A stretch of DNA of 64,000 bases from Zhongshania antarctica (GTDB lineage: Bacteria > Pseudomonadota > Gammaproteobacteria > Pseudomonadales > Spongiibacteraceae). Made by a program: the position numbers and the translations under genes. The stretch covers positions 1 to 64,000 of the forward strand of contig NZ_JACHHW010000005.1 of NCBI RefSeq assembly GCF_014202945.1. Reading direction: 5' to 3'. The notes under the pieces were generated by a model. The model made no database searches. It saw only the letters and a program-made list of their open reading frames with translations, and was not told the DNA's origin. This document shows positions 57,616-64,000 of this stretch, in pieces (position 1 is the first letter of the stretch; each line of letters begins with the position of its first letter).

Positions 57616-58929
57616 ATGACCACAGCAAATGTGACCTGGAAAAGCCGCTGGACATTTATATTAGCCGCCACTGGTTCAGCAGTCGGCCTGGGTAATATTT
57701 GGAAATTCCCCTATATCACCGGCGAGTACGGTGGTGGCGCCTTTGTATTAGTCTATCTTGGCTGCATATTATTAATTGGCGTTCCGGTCATGATTGCGGA
57801 AATCATGGTCGGTCGCGCGGGGCGCAGCGACCCGGTGCACAGCATGAGCAAGCTCGGTCGGGAAGCCGGCAAGTCCTCGTACTGGGGCGCGGTGGGCGCC
57901 GTTGGCATTATTGCCGGCCTAATGATTATGATGTTTTACAGCGTTGTCGCGGGCTGGGCGCTAGAGTACGTCGCTCAGAGCATAACCGGCCTCTACAGCG
58001 ACGCCTCGACCGACGAAATTGAAACCAACTTCAGCAACCTGCTTAGCGACAATACTCAACAGACCATCTGGCATAGCCTATTCACCCTCGTTACCGCGAG
58101 TGTCGTCGCTGGTGGCGTTACCAAGGGCATCGGTAAGGCTGTAGAGATTCTCATGCCAATTCTGTTTGGCTTTTTACTGCTACTGCTCGGTTATAGCTGG
58201 GTAAACGGTGATTTTAGTGCTGGCCTGCACTTTATGTTCGACACCGACTTCAGCAAATTAACCGGCGAAGCCATATTAGTAGCCATGGGCCATGCCTTTT
58301 TTACCCTCAGCTTAGGCATGGGCGCCATTATGGCCTACGGCGCTTATTTTCCGGGTAAAACCTCGATTGGCAAAACCGTACTGACCATTGCCGCCCTTGA
58401 TACCGTTATTGCGCTGGTCGCTGGCATGGCCATGTTCCCGCTAGTCTTTGCCAATGGCCTCACCCCCGGCCAAGGCCCCGGCCTGATGTTTGTCACCCTA
58501 CCCATTGCCTTTGCCAATATGAATGGCGGCCTGTTTTTTGGCACCATCTTTTTTAGCTTGGTGAGCATTGCCGCACTCAGCTCATCAATCTCGCTGATTG
58601 AGCCCGGCGTGGCCTGGCTAGAAAAATACGGTGTTAAGCGGTCGCTATCGACCTTTGGCTTGGCCGGCATTGCTTGGCTGGGCGGCTTAGCGAGCATTCA
58701 CTACGGCGCAGTGTTTAATGCACTTGACTATATTACCGCCAATATCATGCTCCCCATTGGCGGCTTATTAATTGCCATCTTTGTCGGCTGGGTACTGCCA
58801 GCCAACATCACCGCGACCGAAGTCAATATGGGCGAAGGCCTTATATTCAAATGCTGGCGAATAGCGCTGCGCTATATCGCGCCAGCAGGTATTCTGCTGG
58901 TCTTTTTAAACAGCCTCAAACTCATCTAA
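57616..58929 (+). CDS. sodium-dependent transporter of the NSS (SLC6) family
   Basis: An inner-membrane symporter of 437 residues with about 11-12 helices. TM1 carries the sodium/substrate motif GSAVGLGNIWKFPYITGEYGG, a hallmark of the LeuT family. Later segments include a helix with FFTLSLGMGAIMAYG. The frame opens far upstream (57367), but the ATG at 57616 begins just before TM1. The substrate is probably an amino acid and is not determinable. A small anchored protein follows after 14 bases. Confidence 0.88.
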   Translation: MTTANVTWKSRWTFILAATGSAVGLGNIWKFPYITGEYGGGAFVLVYLGCILLIGVPVMIAEIMVGRAGRSDPVHSMSKLGREAGKSSYWGAVGAVGIIAGLMIMMFYSVVAGWALEYVAQSITGLYSDASTDEIETNFSNLLSDNTQQTIWHSLFTLVTASVVAGGVTKGIGKAVEILMPILFGFLLLLLGYSWVNGDFSAGLHFMFDTDFSKLTGEAILVAMGHAFFTLSLGMGAIMAYGAYFPGKTSIGKTVLTIAALDTVIALVAGMAMFPLVFANGLTPGQGPGLMFVTLPIAFANMNGGLFFGTIFFSLVSIAALSSSISLIEPGVAWLEKYGVKRSLSTFGLAGIAWLGGLASIHYGAVFNALDYITANIMLPIGGLLIAIFVGWVLPANITATEVNMGEGLIFKCWRIALRYIAPAGILLVFLNSLKLI

Positions 58930-58943
58930 ACAGGAACTGATCT

Positions 58944-59396
58944 GTGCGCAACCCGCTTTTAAACATTTTTATTATTGCCAGCCTGATTTTATTTGGCGGC
59001 CTTTACTATTACAGCGGCCAAGTTGAAGAGCACTACAGCGAAAACGCTGAGCGTTATCTAAAAACGGCCCTTGTTAGTATTTCTAGCTGGCAGACAGAAG
59101 ATTTAAAAGCGCAGCTCTCCGCCGCCACCCTCGCTCAGGTTGACGACCAACAGCTACGTAAATTATGTACGGAATACGCCCGCCTAGGTGAATTTCAACG
59201 TATGGGTGAGCTGCAGTTTTCACGTTTGAGCGGCGCGCTATCACTGTTTAGCGAGCCGCCGCGACTCAGCTACAGCAGCAATGTTCATTTCGAACACGGC
59301 AGCGCGGTCATGACCGCCACCTTAACCTTGGAAAACCAGCGCTTTAAACTTTACAACTTTAACCTGGGCAAACCCGAGCAGGCAGCAAGCCAATAA
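58944..59396 (+). CDS. hypothetical protein with single N-terminal membrane helix
   Basis: A 150-residue protein of unknown function. One hydrophobic helix (about 6-25) anchors it, followed by a roughly 120-residue extracytoplasmic part with a mixed alpha/beta pattern (EHYSENAERYLKTALVSISSW; YSSNVHFEHGSAVMTATLTLENQRFKLYNFNLG). It starts at a GTG with AGGAA upstream, 14 bases after the NSS transporter, so they are probably one operon and may work together. Confidence 0.7.
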   Translation: MRNPLLNIFIIASLILFGGLYYYSGQVEEHYSENAERYLKTALVSISSWQTEDLKAQLSAATLAQVDDQQLRKLCTEYARLGEFQRMGELQFSRLSGALSLFSEPPRLSYSSNVHFEHGSAVMTATLTLENQRFKLYNFNLGKPEQAASQ

Positions 59397-59403
59397 GCCC
59401 CAC

Positions 59404-59832
59404 CTAGGGTACCAATAAGTGTGCCTGCAGATGGCCGCGAGCAGACTCTGGCAAGGGTATTGGTCGGTGCTCGCGATTGACACAAACCAGAGTTGACTCG
59501 CCATCAGCCACTAACTCGTTGCCATCTTCAGAATAAAGACACTGCTTTAAGCTGAAGCTGCTATTACCAATGCGCAGCACCCAAGCCTTGCCTCGCAACA
59601 GACCGGGATGATGCCACTCTTTGCGAAAATTCAAACCAACAGCAGCCATAATCAAGCCGAATTCATCTATTCCACCGCCCATGCCAAAACCAGCTTGCTC
59701 CAGCCATTCCACCCTAGATTCTTCGAGGTAGCGGAAATACTGAACATGGTTAATATGGCCCATGCTGTCTTGGTCGGCCCAACGCGGCTTAATCAATACG
59801 TCAAACAGGGGTTCAATATTTGCTTCGCTCAT
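59404..59832 (-). CDS. 4HBT-family acyl-CoA thioesterase
   Basis: A 142-residue hotdog-fold thioesterase. The catalytic aspartate is in RWADQDSMGHINHVQYFRYLEESR near residue 21, the standard motif. It overlaps thiI by four bases (ATGA), so it is coupled to it. It probably hydrolyses short acyl-CoAs; the substrate is unknown. No signal peptide. Confidence 0.86.
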   Translation of the reverse strand: MSEANIEPLFDVLIKPRWADQDSMGHINHVQYFRYLEESRVEWLEQAGFGMGGGIDEFGLIMAAVGLNFRKEWHHPGLLRGKAWVLRIGNSSFSLKQCLYSEDGNELVADGESTLVCVNREHRPIPLPESARGHLQAHLLVP

Positions 59833-61283
59833 GACGGACGATACACCTTTACGTTTTCAAAGCCCTGCTCTACCAAATGCGAAGCATGGAGACGACTCAT
59901 CACGCCTTTATCGCAAAACAGCATATAGGTGCGCGATTGGTCCAGCTGCGCGAAACGGCTGTGCAACTCGTAAAAAGGAATAGTCTGCACCTCGCTCGTC
60001 GACAGTTTCAGAGGCTTGCGATCAACCTCGTCTGGGTGACGAACATCCACAATAACCGCGTCAGGCAGTGGAATAGGTAAAGACTCGACGGCGGCTACGC
60101 TTAAATCTTCGTCGGCGAGCGCGTCGATATTAATGTAGTTGGCAGCCGCGATGGCGCGCTCCAGTACAGCAAAATCGAAATTGGCCTCTTGGGCGGCAAT
60201 TTTTTCTGGCTTGGCGCGCGTAGTGGGCTTAACGGAAATCACACCGCAATACTCGGGCATATTCGCCGCAAACGCTTCCGTGCCGATTTTGGCCGCTATA
60301 TTAATGATGTCCAGTTTGTCGGCGCAAATCAGCGGACGCAGCACTAAGGTATCAGTGACCTGATCGATTACCGAAAGGTTCTGCAAGGTCTGGCTAGAAA
60401 CCTGCGCCACCGCCTCGCCGGTAACGAGCGCAGACACTTCCAACTGAGCCGCTACCTCCGAGGCTGCGCGCAGCATCATACGCTTGAGGATTACACCCAT
60501 TTGCGAGTTCTCAACATTTTTCAGAATCTCGCCAACCACATCCTCAAAGGGCACACTCACAAACTTCACCCGATGGGAGGCGCCGTATTTAAGCCAAAGA
60601 TACAAGGCGACTTCTTTTACCCCAACCTCGTGCTCGCGACCACCGAGATTAAAAAAGCAAAAATGGGTGCGCATACCGCGCTTCATGGTCATATAACTGG
60701 AAACGGTGGAATCGAAGCCCCCAGAAATCAAAGATACCACCGCATCAATAGTGCCCAGCGGAAACCCGCCCAAGCCCTCGATACGACGGTTAACGATATA
60801 AACTAGGTCTTGGCGCACTTCAATACGCACGGTTACATCCGGATTGTGCAAATCGACGCCCGCTGACTCAACGTGCTGATTCAGACCACCCCCAACATAG
60901 CGCTCAACTTCACTGGAATTAAAATCGTGGGTACCCACCCGCTTGCAGCGCACCACAAAGCTTTTACCACGCAAACTGTCGCCAATGGCAAGCCGAGTTT
61001 TCTCAAAAATATCGTGCACATCCACCAGTGGGTATTCCAGCACCTCAACAATGTGAGCGATACCTGGCGTATTACTGAGCACCGCCACAAAACCCGCCAA
61101 AACTTCAGGGTCGTTACTAGCAGTCTCTACGGTTATCCGGTCCCAATCGCGAATAATCTCCAAGTTGGGATCTAAAGGCAGCAGTAATTTGCGCAAATTA
61201 TCGCGCAGCTGCTTGGTGAATTTCTTGCGAACAGGCTTACTCTTGATGATGATTTCAGGAAATAATTTAACGAGGAATTTCAT
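59829..61283 (-). CDS. thiI: tRNA 4-thiouridine synthase with C-terminal rhodanese domain
   Basis: Sulfur transfer to tRNA uridine 8 and to thiamin synthesis. The 484 residues have a THUMP domain (about 60-165), the PP-loop SGGFDSTVS near residue 190 and a rhodanese domain (about 400-484) with the persulfide cysteine in LFCDKGVMSR. The partner Cys in YCGVIS near 344 is also present. The rhodanese extension is typical of gammaproteobacteria. Its stop overlaps the thioesterase start by four bases, and it is divergent from glnA. Confidence 0.95.
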   Translation of the reverse strand: MKFLVKLFPEIIIKSKPVRKKFTKQLRDNLRKLLLPLDPNLEIIRDWDRITVETASNDPEVLAGFVAVLSNTPGIAHIVEVLEYPLVDVHDIFEKTRLAIGDSLRGKSFVVRCKRVGTHDFNSSEVERYVGGGLNQHVESAGVDLHNPDVTVRIEVRQDLVYIVNRRIEGLGGFPLGTIDAVVSLISGGFDSTVSSYMTMKRGMRTHFCFFNLGGREHEVGVKEVALYLWLKYGASHRVKFVSVPFEDVVGEILKNVENSQMGVILKRMMLRAASEVAAQLEVSALVTGEAVAQVSSQTLQNLSVIDQVTDTLVLRPLICADKLDIINIAAKIGTEAFAANMPEYCGVISVKPTTRAKPEKIAAQEANFDFAVLERAIAAANYINIDALADEDLSVAAVESLPIPLPDAVIVDVRHPDEVDRKPLKLSTSEVQTIPFYELHSRFAQLDQSRTYMLFCDKGVMSRLHASHLVEQGFENVKVYRPS

Positions 61284-61385
61284 TTAAAGAATCGCGACGA
61301 TGAGGGGCCAAGCATTATACCCCCTCCACCTCTCAGGTGGCAGCCCAAGGATTTTGCGCCAAAATAGAGCCAAAATATAAGGAAG

Positions 61386-61400
61386 GCACCATGTTGGTGC
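61386..61400 (+). promoter_or_regulatory. NtrC binding site upstream of glnA
   Basis: GCACCATGTTGGTGC is a perfect match to the core of the NtrC consensus TGCACCA-N3-TGGTGCA. It lies about 80-95 bases upstream of the sigma-54 promoter. Confidence 0.8.
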
Positions 61401-61479
61401 GATTGTTTTGTTGCCATGCACTAGGTTTAAGCAAAAGAAGAGCAATCCACAGCAGCACTATGCAGTAAAGCAACTGAAC

Positions 61480-61495
61480 CGGCATGTTTTTTGCT
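61480..61495 (+). promoter_or_regulatory. sigma-54 promoter of glnA
   Basis: CGGCATGTTTTTTGCT has the GG (61481-61482) and GC (61493-61494) doublets separated by ten bases, as sigma-54 requires. Transcription would start near 61506, about 100 bases before the start codon. A weaker sigma-70 site may lie downstream near 61515-61540. Confidence 0.75.
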
Positions 61496-61608
61496 TTTTC
61501 AGTTCGCAGATTGCGCCGCTATGCTGCACAATACAATACGAATATAATCGATGACCCTTCGGCGATGCCGAACTCAAACTTACTCTCTCTATCTGGAGGA
61601 CGAAAACA

Positions 61609-63015
61609 ATGTCAGAGATCACTCTGCAGTTAATCGCCGAAAATGACGTGAAGTGGGCGGACATGCGCTTTACCGATACCAAGGGCAAAGAGCAACACGT
61701 CACCATTCCGGCCACTGAGGTCGATGTAAGCTTTTTTGAAGACGGCAAAATGTTTGACGGCTCATCCATTGCCGGCTGGAAGGGCATTAACGAATCCGAC
61801 ATGATCCTGATGCCTGATGACACCGCATCGGTTCTTGATCCCTTTACCGAAGAATCCACTATTATCATCCGCTGCAACATCGTAGAGCCATCTACCATGC
61901 AGGGTTATAACCGCGATCCACGCTCCATCGCCCAGCGCGCTGAAGACTATATGCGCGCCACTGGTATTGCCGACAACGCACTATTTGGCCCCGAGCCAGA
62001 ATTCTTCGTGTTCGACGACGTAAAGTGGAAAGTCTCCATGGAAGGCGCGAGCTATGCGATCGCCTCTGACGAAGCGGCGTGGAAATCAGGCGACAATTTC
62101 GAAGAAGGCAACACGGGTCACCGTCCAGGCGTAAAAGGCGGCTACTTCCCAGTACCACCAGTCGACAGCCTGCACGACCTGCGTGGCGCGATGTGTAATG
62201 CCATGAGCGACATGGGCCTCACTATCGAAGTCCACCACCACGAAGTGGGTACTGCTGGTCAGTGCGAAATCGGCGTTGGCCCTAACACCTGCGTTAAAAA
62301 AGCTGACGAAGTACAGATCCTCAAGTACTGCGTACACAATGTAGCCCACGCCTACGGCAAAACGGCAACCTTTATGCCCAAGCCGATTGTTGGCGATAAC
62401 GGCAGCGGCATGCACGTTCACATGTCACTCAGCAAAGACGGCACCAACCTGTTTGCTGGCGACGTTTACGGCGGCCTGTCTGAAACCGCACTGTTCTATA
62501 TTGGCGGTATCATTAAGCACGCTCGCGCGATCAACGCCTTCACCAACGCCTCTACTAACTCGTATAAGCGTTTGGTTCCTGGCTTTGAAGCACCGGTAAT
62601 GCTGGCCTACTCGGCCCGTAACCGCTCTGCGTCAATTCGTATTCCCTTCGTGCCGAACCCTAAAGCTCGCCGCGTTGAAGTGCGCTTCCCTGACCCCTCA
62701 GCCAACCCTTACCTCGCGTTTGCGGTAATGCTGATGGCTGGTCTTGACGGCATTCAAAACAAGATCCACCCCGGCGACGCAGCCGACAAAGATCTGTACG
62801 ACCTGCCAGCAGAAGAAGCTGCAGCCATCCCAACCGTTGCCTCTAGCCTAGAGCAGGCTCTGCAGGCACTGGATGCGGATCGCTCGTTCTTAACTGCCGG
62901 CGGCGTTTTTGACGACGATACCATTGATGCTTATATCGCCCTTAAAGCTCAGGAAGTTGAGCGCCTAGCCATGACAACTCACCCTGTTGAGTTCGACATG
63001 TACTACAGCGTTTAA
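61609..63015 (+). CDS. glnA: glutamine synthetase type I
   Basis: ATP-dependent formation of glutamine from glutamate and ammonia. The 468 residues have the [17 protein letters not shown] start region, the metal-site segments [10 protein letters not shown] and [14 protein letters not shown], the ATP segment [14 protein letters not shown] and the adenylylation-tyrosine region [13 protein letters not shown] precedes the ATG. NtrC and sigma-54 sites lie upstream and a strong terminator downstream. The ntrB gene follows after a DUF4124 gene. Confidence 0.97.
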   Translation: MSEITLQLIAENDVKWADMRFTDTKGKEQHVTIPATEVDVSFFEDGKMFDGSSIAGWKGINESDMILMPDDTASVLDPFTEESTIIIRCNIVEPSTMQGYNRDPRSIAQRAEDYMRATGIADNALFGPEPEFFVFDDVKWKVSMEGASYAIASDEAAWKSGDNFEEGNTGHRPGVKGGYFPVPPVDSLHDLRGAMCNAMSDMGLTIEVHHHEVGTAGQCEIGVGPNTCVKKADEVQILKYCVHNVAHAYGKTATFMPKPIVGDNGSGMHVHMSLSKDGTNLFAGDVYGGLSETALFYIGGIIKHARAINAFTNASTNSYKRLVPGFEAPVMLAYSARNRSASIRIPFVPNPKARRVEVRFPDPSANPYLAFAVMLMAGLDGIQNKIHPGDAADKDLYDLPAEEAAAIPTVASSLEQALQALDADRSFLTAGGVFDDDTIDAYIALKAQEVERLAMTTHPVEFDMYYSV

Positions 63016-63029
63016 ACCGCACTACGCTT

Positions 63030-63058
63030 AAAAAGCCCGCTTTATGCGGGCTTTTTTG
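63030..63058 (+). terminator. rho-independent terminator of glnA
   Basis: AAAAAGCCCGC and GCGGGCTTTTTT form an 11-bp stem with a four-base loop and T-run, starting 15 bases after the glnA stop. Confidence 0.9.
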
Positions 63059-63159
63059 TGCCTGTGCGCTTTTCTATATTTACGGCTGACGTGCAGCGCA
63101 AAGCTTGCACTCCAAAGCGCTTCACCACATCATAGAACCCTTAAACACCGAGGTGCTGT

Positions 63160-63660
63160 ATGGCTCGCTACCTATTCCTACTTTGCTTCATGCTGCTTAC
63201 CAGCCTTAGCTTTGCCACCGAAATTTACCGCTCTACCGACCAGTACGGCAATACCGTGTTTTCCGACAAAGCGCCAAAAAACAGCAGCCCTGTAGAACTC
63301 CCGCCCATCAACACCACCCCAGCGACCGAGGTCAGCGACACACCCCCTCGCCAGTCAACTAAACCCACGGCGGTTCACAGCAATCGAATCACCATTCAAA
63401 GCCCTGCCAATGGCGCCATTATTGCCAATGGTCGCATCCCCACGACCGTCCGGGCAGCGACCAAGGAAGCCGTAGACCCATCTCTTCGTATTGCCTTTGA
63501 ACTAGACGGCAAGACCTTAAGCAGCTCCAGCAGCACCCAGCACACCATTCCCCGCCTCAGTCGCGGCCCACACCGCATCAGCGTTAGCCTTATTGACCAA
63601 AACAGCAAAACGCTTAGCAAGGATGCCGTCGACATTATGGTCTACCACCCAGGCAACTAA
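63160..63660 (+). CDS. DUF4124 domain-containing secreted protein
   Basis: A 166-residue exported protein. The signal peptide covers 1-19 (LFLLCFMLLTSLSFA), the DUF4124 motif EIYRSTDQYGNTVFSDKAP follows, then a Pro/Thr-rich linker and an Ig-like part (ITIQSPANGAIIANGRIPTTVRA). Function unknown. The position between glnA and ntrB is conserved in Pseudomonas-like genomes, but no functional link to nitrogen control is known to me. Confidence 0.85.
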   Translation: MARYLFLLCFMLLTSLSFATEIYRSTDQYGNTVFSDKAPKNSSPVELPPINTTPATEVSDTPPRQSTKPTAVHSNRITIQSPANGAIIANGRIPTTVRAATKEAVDPSLRIAFELDGKTLSSSSSTQHTIPRLSRGPHRISVSLIDQNSKTLSKDAVDIMVYHPGN

Positions 63661-63677
63661 GCCCAAGTCACAAAAGC

Positions 63678-63692
63678 GCACCATTATAGTGC
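63678..63692 (+). promoter_or_regulatory. NtrC-like site upstream of ntrB
   Basis: GCACCATTATAGTGC matches the GCACCA-N3-TGGTGC core with one mismatch. TATACT at about 63703 follows. In E. coli an NtrC site represses the glnL (ntrB) promoter at the same position. Confidence 0.6.
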
Positions 63693-63881
63693 TTTATCAC
63701 CTATACTGGGTGCAGGCGCGTCCAACAATGTTGCGCTCGGCAGCAACTACCACTGCACTATATTGGGACTTAGCTCCCACTATGACCAAGAAATCTGCCA
63801 ATTTTACCTGAACACCCACCTCAACCCGCTTGGCCTAGAAATTGCTTCGAGCTAAAGCATAACGAACACACTGGCGACGCT

Positions 63882-64000
63882 ATGCCCCCGAATAATATCC
63901 ACCACCAAATCCTCGACAACTTGAAGACAGCCATTTTGTTGGTCGAGCCGAACCTGACCGTGAGCTATATCAACCCCGCGGCAGAATCGCTATTGGCGGT
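63882..64000 (+). CDS. ntrB: nitrogen-regulation sensor kinase NtrB (5' end only)
   Basis: Only the first 39 codons are in the window. The start MPPNNIHHQILDNLKTAILL followed by NLTVSYINPAAESLLA is the N-terminal PAS domain of NtrB/GlnL, which senses nitrogen status through PII and phosphorylates NtrC. The gene is cut by the window edge; ntrC should follow. Confidence 0.85.
   Translation, partial: MPPNNIHHQILDNLKTAILLVEPNLTVSYINPAAESLLA

Overview
The window reads as a chromosomal segment of a Pseudomonas-like marine gammaproteobacterium. Gene blocks follow the order I remember from Pseudomonas: tyrS/M23 peptidase/anmK/erpA/argC; dksA/gluQ/small ORF/cbrA/cbrB/crcZ/pcnB/folK/panBCD/acs; dtd/pip; typA; thiI/glnA/ntrB. 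The base composition is less GC-rich than Pseudomonas and the intergenic DNA is AT-rich, so a Cellvibrionales/Spongiibacteraceae-type genome is my guess, not a proof. No CRISPR array, tRNA, intact insertion sequence or prophage is visible. Nearly everything is core metabolism or regulation.

Layout. 1-393: promoters and antitermination leader of an rRNA operon that runs leftward out of the window. 394-14327: tyrS, a cell-wall M23 peptidase, anmK, erpA, argC, a CLC channel, a heme block (hemJ, hemL, hemB), an outer-membrane barrel, a secreted Cys-x-Cys protein, a Nudix hydrolase, a truncated globin and an aminotransferase. 14544-28059: dksA, gluQ, then a complete carbon-catabolite module (cbrX-like ORF, cbrA, cbrB, a sigma-54 promoter and a CrcZ-like small RNA), followed by pcnB, folK, a deoxynucleoside kinase, panB, panC, panD and acs. 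28106-34766: an acyl-CoA dehydrogenase and a three-gene glucosylglycerate block with synthase, phosphorylase and a fused glycerate kinase-phosphatase. 34993-45331: slyD, a LysR regulator and the glyoxylate shunt with its switch (glcB, aceA, aceK), interleaved with an ADP-ribosyltransferase-like protein, rraA and an LLM-class oxidoreductase. 45560-54298: more accessory genes, including an XRE regulator, a DUF6351 lipoprotein, an outer-membrane barrel, a ParD-like/methionine aminopeptidase pair, a VOC protein with a divergent LysR regulator, and dtd. 54519-64000: pip, typA, an NSS transporter, a thioesterase, thiI, then glnA with NtrC and sigma-54 sites, a DUF4124 protein and the start of ntrB.

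How the genes fit together. CbrA/CbrB probably drives a short A-rich RNA that would titrate Hfq/Crc and so set carbon priorities. Acs and the glyoxylate shunt (AceA, GlcB, AceK) make the cell competent for acetate and fatty acids. GlnA/NtrB handle nitrogen. The glucosylglycerate genes form a closed cycle between 3-phosphoglycerate/UDP-glucose and glucose-1-phosphate/glycerate, consistent with osmolyte or reserve turnover.

The strongest items for a second look are the CrcZ-like RNA, the fused glycerate kinase-phosphatase in the glucosylglycerate block, a family of dispersed GACGGGAGACG-type intergenic repeats, and the ParD-like/MetAP pair with its own palindromic operator.
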